In this document: one piece after another, positions 1 to 7,952 of the stretch | Numbering within the stretch: the first letter of the stretch is position 1 | Layout of the letters: each line of letters starts with the position of its first letter | DNA from: Bosea beijingensis | Lineage (GTDB): Bacteria > Pseudomonadota > Alphaproteobacteria > Rhizobiales > Beijerinckiaceae | DNA length: 64,000 nucleotides | Assembly: GCF_030758975.1 (NCBI RefSeq) | Contig: NZ_CP132359.1 | Location: 2,762,782-2,826,781, forward strand | Reading direction: 5' to 3' | The notes under the pieces: generated by a model | Seen by the model: only the letters and a program-made list of their open reading frames with translations | Databases searched by the model: none | Told to the model about the DNA's origin: nothing | Made by a program: the position numbers and the translations under genes

Positions 1-848
1 CGCGGCGAGCTGCGTGATTCGAGGCGGGGCGCTGCGGCCGTTTGCTCCGGCCGGCCGCCAGCCAGGAACAGAACGAGCATCGGCACGAGGAAGGCGAGAT
101 AGGCGATGACCTCGCCGAGCGCCGCCCGCTCCTGATAGCCGAAGAAGCCGGAGAGAATCGCGCCGAGCGCACCGTCGGCCGGCAGCACCGCGCCGAGATC
201 GTAGACGCCCTGCTGGAGATGGTTCCAGAGGCCGGCCTCGTGCAGGGAGCGCACGCCATTCGCCACCAGCCCGGCGGCGACGAACAGGATGAGGATGCCG
301 GTCCAGCGGAAGAAGCTGCGCAGATTGAGCTTCACGCCGAGCGCATAGATGGCGTAGCCGATGATGGCAGCCAATCCGACGCCGAGCCCCGCTCCAACCG
401 CAGGCGCCCAGCCGTTGTTTTGCTGGAAGATCGCGAGCAGGAAGAAGACGGATTCCAGCCCCTCGCGGACCACGGCGAGGAAGGCGAGCCCGACCAGCGC
501 CAGCCCCTGATGGGCGCCGGCCAGCGCCGCATCGACGCCGGCCTGCAACTCGCCCTTGATCGAGCGCGCCGCTTTGCGCATCCAGAACACCATCGAGGTC
601 AGCATCGCCGCCGCGATCAGGCCGATCACGGCCTCGAACAGTTCCTGCCCGCGCTGGGGCAATTCGCCGATGAAGATGTCGAGCGCCGCGCCGGCCGCGA
701 GACTGGCCGCGAAGGCGAGGCCGACGCCGATCCAGAGCGCCGGCAACCACTCGCGCCGCCCGCTCCGGACCAGATAGCTCGCAACGATGCCGACGATCAG
801 CGCGGCCTCGATGCCTTCGCGGAGCATGATGAGAAACGGTACGATCAC
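1..848 (-). CDS. efeU: FTR1-family ferrous/ferric iron permease EfeU (3' end cut by window edge)
   Basis: Inner-membrane iron permease of the FTR1/EfeU family, which moves iron across the cytoplasmic membrane. The frame opens with GTG at 848 and stays open to base 1, giving about 282 residues; EfeU proteins are usually about 275-290, so only a few C-terminal residues are probably missing. Two R-E-G-x-E iron-binding motifs are visible: REGIE at residues 10-14 in the first helix and REGLE near 128-132, followed by a helix ending in QQNNGW. The last visible helix (VIAYLAFLVPMLVLFL) matches the family C-terminus. The GTG start fits the family N-terminus (VxVPFLIMLREG). The partners efeO and efeB are not in the window; they may lie to the left. 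A palindrome at 946-968 resembles an iron-responsive operator. Overlapping plus-strand frames are shadows of this gene. Confidence 0.9.
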   Translation of the reverse strand, partial: MIVPFLIMLREGIEAALIVGIVASYLVRSGRREWLPALWIGVGLAFAASLAAGAALDIFIGELPQRGQELFEAVIGLIAAAMLTSMVFWMRKAARSIKGELQAGVDAALAGAHQGLALVGLAFLAVVREGLESVFFLLAIFQQNNGWAPAVGAGLGVGLAAIIGYAIYALGVKLNLRSFFRWTGILILFVAAGLVANGVRSLHEAGLWNHLQQGVYDLGAVLPADGALGAILSGFFGYQERAALGEVIAYLAFLVPMLVLFLAGGRPEQTAAAPRLESRSSP

Positions 849-945
849 GGCGAACCCGGCCCGGTTGCGCGTCGCGATCAGGCTATTCGCGGCGCAGACA
901 GTGCGTGCCTAGGCAGCCGCAGCGCGGGGGTCAACCAAATCCTGG

Positions 946-968
946 TAGTTTAGAATGATCGTAAACTA
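946..968. promoter_or_regulatory. Candidate iron-responsive operator (ICE/Irr-like palindrome) upstream of efeU
   Basis: A perfect 7-bp inverted repeat TAGTTTA-N9-TAAACTA is centred on 957, about 98 bp upstream of the efeU start. The core TTTAGAATGATCGTAAA differs at two positions from the rhizobial iron-control element recognised by Irr (TTTAGAA-N3-TTCTAAA, from memory). On the minus strand a weak TTGACC-N17-TAGGCA promoter-like pair lies between the palindrome and the gene. Seen: the palindrome and its position. Inferred: control by Irr or another Fur-family protein. The rest of 849-1092 holds nothing else I can name. Confidence 0.55.
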
Positions 969-1092
969 TTGAATTCGTAGCCGATACTTGCAGAAGGCTC
1001 GATCGACGAGGTCGTTTTGCTTGCAAGCTGCTGCGATCGATGGACAGGCGAAGGAGTGCGGCGAAGCGTCACGGCGCCGCCGCGCCATGCGC

Positions 1093-2475
1093 TCAGCGTC
1101 GCTTGAGCAGGATCATCTTCTCCTGCGTCATGTCATGCATCGTATAGGGGATGCCGCCGGTGCCATAACCGGAGACGCGCCGGCCGGCGAAAGGCATCCA
1201 GTCGGTGCGGAAGGTCGTGGGGTCGTTGACCATCACGGCCGAGGCATCGAGCCGGTTCGCAGCCCGCATCGCGACATCGATGTCCTGCGCGAAGATGCTG
1301 GCCTGGAAGGCGACGGGCAGGGAGTTCGCCCGCGCGATCGCGTCGTCGAGCTTGCTGTAACGGTAGATCGCGACGACCGGCCCGAAGACCTCCTCGCTGG
1401 AGATGCGAGCCTCCGGATCGGGATCGATCAGCACGGTCGGCTCCAGCACCGTCTCCGACAGGCGCTCGCCGCCGGTTGCGAGCCGGGCGCCGCCCTTGAT
1501 CGCCTCGTCGATCCAGGAAGCGACGCGGTCGGCCTCCTTCGGGATGATCAGCGGGCCGACTTCGGTGTCCTTCAGCGTGGGGTCGCCGGTGCGCAGCTTC
1601 TTCACCCGGGCGACGAGCCGCTCTGTGAAGTCGTTGATGATCGCGTCATGGACATAGATCCGCTGCGTCGACACGCAGACCTGGCCGGCATGGTAGTAGC
1701 CGCCCTTCACGATCGGCTCGATGATCCCGTCGAGATCGGCGCTCTTGTCGACGATCGCCGGGGCGACGCCGCCATGCTCCAGCGCCGAGCGGGCGCCATG
1801 GGCGAGCTTGGAATGCAGGTACCAGCCGACCTTGGCCGAGCCGATGAAGCTGAGGAAGGCGATGCGCGGATCGGTGGCGAATTTTTCCGCGAGCGCCGTC
1901 TCGAGTGGGACGAAGGTCTGGCACCAGGCCTCCGGCAGCCCGGCCTCATGCACCAGCTTGACGAAATCGATGCAGGAGAGCGGCGTCGTGCCGGCCGGCT
2001 TGACGATGACCGGGCAGCCGACCGCGATCGCCGGCGCGACCTGATGCACGATCAGGTTGAGCGGGTGGTTGAAGGCCGAGATCGCCGCGACGATGCCGAT
2101 CGGCTCCTTGGTGGTGAAGGCCCAGCGATCGGCGGCGGCGGCCGAGAGTCCCATCGGGATCTCGCGCCCGGCGAAGTTCCGAAGTTCTTCGGCCGCGTTG
2201 TAGACGCCGTCGACCGCCCGGTTCGCCTCGACGATCGCGTCCGGCAGCGGCTTGCCGCCTTCGCGCGCGATCTGCATGGCGAAATGGTCGCGCCGCGCTT
2301 CGAGCAGGCCGGCGAGCTTGCGCAGGATCGCGATGCGCTGATGCGGTTTCAACCAGTTGTCGCGGTCCTTGAAGACGGCCTGCGCCGCCTGCAGCTTGCG
2401 TTCGAGCGCGGCCTCGTCATCGGTCTCGATCTCGGTGATCGGGGCGCGGTCATAGGCCTGAACAACCTGGAGCAT
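1093..2475 (-). CDS. Aldehyde dehydrogenase family protein (NAD(P)-dependent)
   Basis: Oxidises an aldehyde to the acid with NAD(P); the substrate is not clear from sequence. The start is ATG at 2475, with AGGAGAAA about 6 nt upstream; an ATG 18 bp further up has no such site. At 460 residues it has the usual family length. Visible motifs: the NAD-binding stretch with FNHPLN and KPAGTTP (about 135-165), FIGSAKVG in place of the usual GSTxxG, the general-base Glu in LEHGG (about 233), and the catalytic Cys in AGQVCVSTQR (about 267). The EHGG form replaces the common ELGG. The next minus-strand gene upstream is an acetolactate-synthase-like enzyme, so the two may share a pathway, although a palindromic repeat separates them. 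Cytoplasmic. Family secure, substrate unknown. Confidence 0.9.
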   Translation of the reverse strand: MLQVVQAYDRAPITEIETDDEAALERKLQAAQAVFKDRDNWLKPHQRIAILRKLAGLLEARRDHFAMQIAREGGKPLPDAIVEANRAVDGVYNAAEELRNFAGREIPMGLSAAAADRWAFTTKEPIGIVAAISAFNHPLNLIVHQVAPAIAVGCPVIVKPAGTTPLSCIDFVKLVHEAGLPEAWCQTFVPLETALAEKFATDPRIAFLSFIGSAKVGWYLHSKLAHGARSALEHGGVAPAIVDKSADLDGIIEPIVKGGYYHAGQVCVSTQRIYVHDAIINDFTERLVARVKKLRTGDPTLKDTEVGPLIIPKEADRVASWIDEAIKGGARLATGGERLSETVLEPTVLIDPDPEARISSEEVFGPVVAIYRYSKLDDAIARANSLPVAFQASIFAQDIDVAMRAANRLDASAVMVNDPTTFRTDWMPFAGRRVSGYGTGGIPYTMHDMTQEKMILLKRR

Positions 2476-2497
2476 GGGTCTTTCTCCTAGCAATGAC

Positions 2498-2615
2498 GCG
2501 GGTCATCCCGGACAAGCCGCGTAGCGGCGCCGATCCGGGATCCATGCCTGAACCTCTCTCGGAAACGCTCCGGCATGGATCCCGGGTCTCCCTTCGGTCG
2601 CCCGAGATGACCCGC
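2498..2615. repeat. Intergenic palindromic repeat element, copy 1
   Basis: A long imperfect palindrome lies between two minus-strand genes. The outer arms are a perfect 10-bp inverted repeat (2498-2507 and 2606-2615) and the inner arms a perfect 14-bp one (2535-2548 and 2572-2585). The left arm (about 2500-2546) is nearly identical to the reverse complement of the right arm of the copy at 44883-44989. This is the signature of a dispersed REP-like element. Copy number elsewhere in the genome cannot be seen here. Confidence 0.85.
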
Positions 2616-2635
2616 GGTGAGCGATGAGGCGTGGC

Positions 2636-4291
2636 TTACGCCAGATCGACGTCCGGCACCTTGTTCCGGAGTTCCTCGACGAGGACGCGGGTGTTTTCGG
2701 AATAGTCGATCGGGCAATCGACGAGATGGACGCCGCCGCCCTTGAAGGCGGCCTCCAGCGTCGGCACCAGCGCCTCGGCCGAGGTCACGCGCGAGCCCTT
2801 GGCGCCGTAGGCCTCGGCATAACGGACGAAATCCGGGTTGCCGAAGGTCATGCCGTAATCCGGGAATTTATCGACGGCCTGCTTCCAGCGGATCATGCCA
2901 TAGGCGCCGTCATTGAGGACGAGCACGACGAGATTGAGCCCGAGCCGGACCGCCGTCTCCATCTCCTGCGAGTTCATCATGAAGCCGCCATCGCCGCAGA
3001 CGGCCATGACGCGCCGCTCCGGATGCAGCATCGCCGCCATCATCGCCGAGGGCAGGCCTGCGCCCATCGTCGCCAGCGCATTGTCGAGCAGCAGCGTGTT
3101 GGCGACATGGGTGCGGTAGTTCCGCGCGAACCAGATCTTGTACATGCCGTTGTCGAGGCAGACCATGCCGTCCTCGGGCATCACCGCGCGCACGTCATGG
3201 ACGAGCCGTTGCGGCGTCACCGGGAAGCGGTCCTCCTCGGCGCGGGCATTGATCTTGGCCAGGATCTTCTGGCGCAGCTCCAGCGTCTGCTTCTGCTCGG
3301 GCAGCTTGCTTTCCAGCCGGTCGGCGAGCCCGGTCATGGTGACGCCGATATCGCCGATCACCTCGGCATCGGGGTGGTAGACCTGCTCGACATTGGCCGA
3401 CTGGAAGCCAAGATGAATCACCTTCGGCCCGCCGGCATTGCGCATCAGGAAGGGCGGCTTCTCGATCGTGTCGTGGCCGACCGCGATGATCAGATCGGCG
3501 GCCGCGACGGCCTCATGGACATAGTCGCCTTCGGAGAGCGCGGCGGTGCCGAGATAGAGGTTCGAGCCGCCGGTGACGGCGCCCTTGCCCATCTGCGTGT
3601 TGAAGAAGGGCAGGCCGATGCGGCGCACCGCGGCCGAGAGCGGCTCGACCAGCCGCGGCCGGTTGCCGGCGGCGCCGATCATCACCAGCGGGCGCTTCGC
3701 GGCGAGGATCATCTTGGCAGCGTGGTCGAGCGGCGCGGCCGGTGCGACCGGCCGGTCGAGCGCATGGACCGGAATCATCGGGATGTCCTCGACCTCCTCG
3801 GCCGCGATATCCTCGGGTAGTTCGAGATGGACCGGACCCGGCCGCTCCTCCATGGCGACGCGGAAGGCGTCCCGCACCACGGAGGGAATGCTGGCCGGGC
3901 TGACGATCTGGCGGGTCATCTTGGTCAGCGGGCGCATCGAGGCGACGACGTCGACGATCTGGAAGCGCGCCTGCTTGGCGGTCATGATCGCCTTCTGCCC
4001 GGTGAGCAGGATCATCGGCATCGCACCGAGATGGGCATAGGCCGCGCCGGTCGAGAAATTGAGCGCGCCGGGGCCGAGCGTCGCGATGCAGACGCCGGGG
4101 CGGCCGGTGAGGCGCCCATGCGTCGCGGCCATGAAGGCGGCGGCCTGCTCGTGCCGGGTCAGCACCAGCTCGATCTTCGATTTGCGCAGGGATTCGACGA
4201 CGTCGAGATTTTCCTCGCCGGGAACGCCGAAGACGCGGTCGACGCCCTCGTTCTCAAGCGCCTCGACCAGAAGATCGGAACCCTTCTTCAT
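2636..4291 (-). CDS. Thiamine-diphosphate enzyme, acetolactate synthase large-subunit family
   Basis: ThDP-dependent enzyme of the acetolactate synthase/AlsS group, which decarboxylates a 2-oxo acid and transfers the resulting unit. The 551 residues show the whole fold: N-terminal Pyr domain with the ThDP-activating Glu in RHEQ (residue 48), a central domain, and a C-terminal PP domain with GDGG at 433-436 leading to the ND that closes the ThDP/Mg motif. There is no adjacent small regulatory subunit (ilvN), which argues against the biosynthetic enzyme and for a catabolic or specialised role. Its minus-strand neighbour downstream is an aldehyde dehydrogenase, so a 2-oxo acid to aldehyde to acid route is possible but unproven. 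No gene symbol is given because the substrate is uncertain. Confidence 0.88.
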   Translation of the reverse strand: MKKGSDLLVEALENEGVDRVFGVPGEENLDVVESLRKSKIELVLTRHEQAAAFMAATHGRLTGRPGVCIATLGPGALNFSTGAAYAHLGAMPMILLTGQKAIMTAKQARFQIVDVVASMRPLTKMTRQIVSPASIPSVVRDAFRVAMEERPGPVHLELPEDIAAEEVEDIPMIPVHALDRPVAPAAPLDHAAKMILAAKRPLVMIGAAGNRPRLVEPLSAAVRRIGLPFFNTQMGKGAVTGGSNLYLGTAALSEGDYVHEAVAAADLIIAVGHDTIEKPPFLMRNAGGPKVIHLGFQSANVEQVYHPDAEVIGDIGVTMTGLADRLESKLPEQKQTLELRQKILAKINARAEEDRFPVTPQRLVHDVRAVMPEDGMVCLDNGMYKIWFARNYRTHVANTLLLDNALATMGAGLPSAMMAAMLHPERRVMAVCGDGGFMMNSQEMETAVRLGLNLVVLVLNDGAYGMIRWKQAVDKFPDYGMTFGNPDFVRYAEAYGAKGSRVTSAEALVPTLEAAFKGGGVHLVDCPIDYSENTRVLVEELRNKVPDVDLA

Positions 4292-4434
4292 CGCCCGTGC
4301 CTTTCGCGGAGGGAGCCTCGTCGGACGGCAAGGCTAGGCTCTCGACGTAGGAACGCAACCGGGGGCGTGTCAGGGCGCGCGGCGCATGGCAGTCCTGCCC
4401 GGCCGCGACTTGAAGCGAATGTGCCGAGGCCGGT

Positions 4435-5223
4435 TCAGGCCGCCTGCTTCAGCGCGATCTCGAAGGGTGAGAACGTCACCGCGCCGCCCTGGACCGTGAC
4501 CAGCGTATTGCAGGGCAGGGCCTGCCAGCACTCGCGGGCGGCATCGACCGGCTCGGACGCGACGACGACGCTGTCGGGCCGCTCGCAGACATAGAGGCTC
4601 GGCGGCTTGCTGTCCGAGGACCAGCGGATCGCATGGATGCTGTCGCCATCGGCGAGCGCGGCGGCGCAGCGTAGCGGCTCGCGAATGCCGGCCTGCTCCA
4701 TCAGCGCGAGCGCATCGGCGATCGCGGCGGCGAGCGCGTCGCCTGGCGCCATGCCTTCCGCCAGATGGGACAGGGCGAGCAGGAACAGTGCTTCGGAATC
4801 GGTCGTGCCGGCGCGGACGCTGTAGAGCTCGTCCGGGATCAGCGCCTCCAGCCGCCGGCGGATCGTGCCGTAGCCGCCGATCTGGCCGTTATGCATGAAG
4901 AGATAGCGGCCATGGACGAAGGGGTGGCAGTTCGCCCGCGTCGTCGCGGTGCCGGTCGCGGCGCGGACATGGGCGAAGAACAGATGCGAGCGCACCTGCC
5001 TGGCGATCGAGAGCAGATTCTCGTCGGACCAGGCGGGCCTGACCTCGCGGTACTGGCCGGGCTCCGGCCGCTCGCCATACCAGCCGACGCCGAAGCCGTC
5101 GCCATTGGTGCCGGTCTTGGCCTCCTCGGCATGGAGCGACTGATGGATCAGCGAATGGCAGGGCGAGGCGACGAAATCCTCTAGGAAGACGGGAACGCCG
5201 GAATAGGCGAGGAAGCGGCACAT
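4435..5223 (-). CDS. Class II glutamine amidotransferase (EgtC/YafJ-like)
   Basis: N-terminal-nucleophile glutamine amidotransferase domain protein of 262 residues. The start is fixed at ATG 5223 because the protein must begin Met-Cys: Cys2 is the catalytic nucleophile after Met removal, and the sequence MCRFLAYSG matches the family exactly. Other family marks: NGDGFGVGWY, FFAHVRAAT, NCHPF and FMHNGQIGGY for glutamine binding, and TTDSEALF. Stand-alone proteins of this type include EgtC of ergothioneine synthesis and YafJ of unknown function; no other ergothioneine gene is nearby, so EgtC function is not claimed. The longer upstream reading frame is not used. A 13-bp palindrome (CCTCGA-a-TCGAGG, 5229-5241) sits just before the start. 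Cytoplasmic. Confidence 0.88.
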   Translation of the reverse strand: MCRFLAYSGVPVFLEDFVASPCHSLIHQSLHAEEAKTGTNGDGFGVGWYGERPEPGQYREVRPAWSDENLLSIARQVRSHLFFAHVRAATGTATTRANCHPFVHGRYLFMHNGQIGGYGTIRRRLEALIPDELYSVRAGTTDSEALFLLALSHLAEGMAPGDALAAAIADALALMEQAGIREPLRCAAALADGDSIHAIRWSSDSKPPSLYVCERPDSVVVASEPVDAARECWQALPCNTLVTVQGGAVTFSPFEIALKQAA

Positions 5224-5433
5224 CGGCGCCTCGAATCGAGGTTGGAAGCGGGTTGGAGAATAATGTTCTGCGAAGATGAACGCGAACATAACGTTTCTTC
5301 GGCGCGCCGGCGAGCCGGACGCATGGCTGCAACTTCCTGCCGCGAAAACAGGCAGCCTCGACCCTTCGCCTTTCGTCCAATGGATAAGGCCCGCACCGTC
5401 TTGCGTGGCGCGCATCGCTCCTATACCGATCCA

Positions 5434-5467
5434 GCGCATAAACCGCGCATAATCACGAACCGGTTCG
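5434..5467. promoter_or_regulatory. Repeats and palindrome upstream of the TRAP operon
   Basis: Two direct copies of GCGCATAA with a 12-bp period (5434-5441 and 5446-5453) are followed by the perfect 12-bp palindrome CGAACCGGTTCG at 5456-5467, about 40 bp before the first TRAP gene. The placement suits an operator. No regulator gene lies next to it, so the cognate protein is unknown. The remaining intergenic sequence (5224-5507) contains an inverted repeat ATGTTC-N15-GAACAT at 5263-5289 and nothing else I can name. Confidence 0.4.
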
Positions 5468-5507
5468 ACATATCCGGTCTATGGCGCCTCTCGACGGGAG
5501 CGGGAAT

Positions 5508-6107
5508 GTGAAGGGTCTCCTTGCCATCAGCCGGGTCATCGACGCGGTCAACGGCCAGATCGGCAAGAAAGTCGCCTGGCTGATCCTCGCGGCGGTAATC
5601 GTGGCGACGGTCAACGCGATCATCCGCAAGATCTTCAACGTCTCGTCGAATGCCTGGCTGGAACTGCAGTGGATGCTGTTCGGCGCGGTCTTCCTGATGT
5701 GCGCCTCCTGGACGATGCAGGTGAAGGAGCACATCCGCATCGACATCGTGAACGCCACGTTGCCGAAGCGCGTGCGGCAATGGATCGAGCTCATCGGCCA
5801 TGTGCTCTTCCTGATGCCGTTCAGCCTGCTGATCGTCTACCATTCCTGGCCGTTCTTCATGCGCTCCTACGCGATCGACGAGCAGTCGCTCTCGGCCGGC
5901 GGCCTGCCGCAATGGCCGGCCAAGGGGCTCGTCGTCATCGGCTTCGTGATGCTGACCTTCCAGGGCGTCTCCGAGATTATCAAGCAGGTCGCGATCATGC
6001 GCGGCGATCTCGATGACGACGAGGCGGCGCTCGGCCATGCCGCGGCGGCCGAGGCGGAAGCCCAGCGCCTGCTCGACCAAGCCAAGGAACAGGGCCTCGC
6101 CTCGTGA
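5508..6107 (+). CDS. TRAP transporter small permease subunit (DctQ family)
   Basis: Small membrane subunit of a tripartite ATP-independent periplasmic transporter, about 199 residues with four predicted membrane segments (roughly residues 20-40, 53-70, 95-115 and 135-155) and the conserved segment CASWTMQVKEHIRIDI between helices 2 and 3. I chose GTG at 5508, preceded by GGGAG at good spacing; an in-frame ATG at 5481 lacks a ribosome site. The C-terminal tail is acidic and Ala/Glu-rich. The stop overlaps the next gene by 4 bp, indicating translational coupling with the large permease. No DctP-type binding protein is adjacent, so the substrate is unknown and the binding protein must be encoded elsewhere. 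Confidence 0.88.
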   Translation: MKGLLAISRVIDAVNGQIGKKVAWLILAAVIVATVNAIIRKIFNVSSNAWLELQWMLFGAVFLMCASWTMQVKEHIRIDIVNATLPKRVRQWIELIGHVLFLMPFSLLIVYHSWPFFMRSYAIDEQSLSAGGLPQWPAKGLVVIGFVMLTFQGVSEIIKQVAIMRGDLDDDEAALGHAAAAEAEAQRLLDQAKEQGLAS

Positions 6108-7939
6108 GCGGCCCGCAAGAAGTCCGGAACCGTCCCATGCACGCTCATCGCCTCCCGCGGGTCGCCGGCCTGCTGCTCGCGCTCACGCTCCTCGCCTTCT
6201 TCGGCCTCCATACCGGCGACGCCTTCGCGGCGGGCGGCGGCATCGGCGATTTCCTGCGCGTCAACATGGCGCCGGTGATGTTCGCGGCGCTCGTCGTCTT
6301 CCTGCTGCTCGGCTACCCCGTCGCCTTCGCGCTCGCTGCCAACGGCCTGCTTTTCGCGCTGATCGGCATCGAACTCGGCCTGTTCCAGGAGAATTTCCTG
6401 CAGGCCCTGCCCGAGCGCATCTACGGCACGATGAACAACGACGTGCTGCTGGCCGTGCCGTTCTTCACCTTCATGGGCCTGATCCTCGAACGCTCCGGCA
6501 TGGCCGAGGACCTGCTCGACACCATCGGCCAGCTCTTCGGGCCGATCCGCGGCGGCCTCGCCTATGCGGTGATCTTTGTCGGCGCGCTGCTTGCCGCCAC
6601 GACCGGCGTCGTCGCCGCTTCCGTCATCTCGATGGGCCTGATCTCGCTGCCGATCATGCTGCGCTACGGCTATGACCGACGCCTGGCCTCGGGCGTCATC
6701 GCGGCCTCGGGCACGCTCGCCCAGATCATCCCGCCCTCGCTCGTCCTGATCGTGCTGGCCGACCAGCTCGGCCGTTCGGTCGGCGACATGTACGAGGGCG
6801 CCTTCATCCCGGGCCTGGTGCTTTCGGCGATGTATGCCGGCTACGTCTTCATCATAACCCTGATCGCGCCGGGCCGTGCGCCCGGCCTGCCGCCGGAGGC
6901 GCAGACCCTGCGCGACGCCGACGGCAAGACGCGGCGCCTGTCGCTGCTCGTCGTCGCGCTGATCTCGCTGGCGCTGGCCTATGGCTACATGAAGCTCTTC
7001 ACCAAGCTGACCGCCGGCGCCGATTTCGTCATCCTGACGATGTCGCTGATGGTGGCGATCTCCTTCGTCATCGCGCTGGTCAACAAGTTCCTGAAGCTCA
7101 ACCTGCTCTCGCGCATGGCCGAGCAGGTCGTCTTCGTGATGGTGCCGCCGCTGGCGCTGATCTTCCTGGTGCTCGGCACGATCTTCATCGGCGTTGCGAC
7201 CCCGACGGAAGGCGGCGCGATGGGGGCAGCCGGCGCGATCCTGCTCGCCTATGGCAAGAAGCGCATGACCTTCGAGCTGCTGAAGCAGGCGACGGAATCG
7301 ACCGCCAAGCTCTCGGCCTTCGTGCTCTTCATCCTGGTCGGCGCGCGCGTGTTCTCGCTGACCTTCTACGGCGTCAACGGCCATCTCTGGGTCGAGCATC
7401 TGCTGGTCGGCCTGCCTGGCGGCGCGACGGGCTTCCTGATCGTCGTCAACGTGATGGTCTTCCTGCTCGCCTTCTTCCTCGACTTCTTCGAGCTCGCCTT
7501 CATCATCGTGCCGCTCCTCGGCCCGGCGGCGGAGAAGCTCGGCATCGACCTGATTTGGTTCGGCGTCATCCTCGGCGTGAACATGCAGACCTCCTTCATG
7601 CACCCGCCCTTCGGCTTCGCCCTGTTCTTCTTGCGCTCGGTCGCGCCGAAGAATGCCTATCGGGACAAGGTCACCGGCAGGATGATGGAGCCGGTCACGA
7701 CCGGGCAGATCTACTGGGGCGCCGTGCCCTTCGTGGTGATCCAGTGCATCATGGTCGCGCTCGTGGTGATCTTCCCGAGCATGGTGATGCACTACAAGGC
7801 CTCCGCCATTCAGCTCGACCAGAAGGCGATCGACAAACAGTTCGACTCGATCCAGATCCCCGGCCTCGGCGGTACGGGCCTGCCGGGCGGCTTCGACCTC
7901 AACGCGCCGCCGGTTATCGGCACACCGCCCAAGCCGTAA
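6104..7939 (+). CDS. TRAP transporter large permease subunit (DctM family)
   Basis: Large membrane subunit of the TRAP transporter, which catalyses ion-driven import of an organic acid delivered by a periplasmic binding protein. It has 611 residues, longer than the usual 425-450; the extra length is an N-terminal hydrophobic segment, a central insertion of helices and a C-terminal tail ending in a Gly/Pro-rich stretch. Family marks include AVPFFTFMGLILERSGMAED, the ATTGVVAASVISMG loop, ASGTLAQIIPPSLVLI, and the second half with PTEGGAMGAAGA and MQTSFMHPPFGFALFFLR. The start GTG at 6104 overlaps the small subunit stop (GTGA). The long DctM form with the PPFGFALFFLR ending is typical of TRAP systems for 2-oxo or hydroxy acids, but I cannot fix the substrate. 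Confidence 0.9.
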   Translation: MSGPQEVRNRPMHAHRLPRVAGLLLALTLLAFFGLHTGDAFAAGGGIGDFLRVNMAPVMFAALVVFLLLGYPVAFALAANGLLFALIGIELGLFQENFLQALPERIYGTMNNDVLLAVPFFTFMGLILERSGMAEDLLDTIGQLFGPIRGGLAYAVIFVGALLAATTGVVAASVISMGLISLPIMLRYGYDRRLASGVIAASGTLAQIIPPSLVLIVLADQLGRSVGDMYEGAFIPGLVLSAMYAGYVFIITLIAPGRAPGLPPEAQTLRDADGKTRRLSLLVVALISLALAYGYMKLFTKLTAGADFVILTMSLMVAISFVIALVNKFLKLNLLSRMAEQVVFVMVPPLALIFLVLGTIFIGVATPTEGGAMGAAGAILLAYGKKRMTFELLKQATESTAKLSAFVLFILVGARVFSLTFYGVNGHLWVEHLLVGLPGGATGFLIVVNVMVFLLAFFLDFFELAFIIVPLLGPAAEKLGIDLIWFGVILGVNMQTSFMHPPFGFALFFLRSVAPKNAYRDKVTGRMMEPVTTGQIYWGAVPFVVIQCIMVALVVIFPSMVMHYKASAIQLDQKAIDKQFDSIQIPGLGGTGLPGGFDLNAPPVIGTPPKP

Positions 7940-7952
7940 GGCGGACGGGGGC

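Noticed and set aside
42..953. Long plus-strand frame opposite efeU
   Set aside because: It is the complement of a clear iron permease with REGIE/REGLE motifs; its product is low-complexity Arg/Glu/Asp-rich, as shadows in GC-rich DNA usually are.
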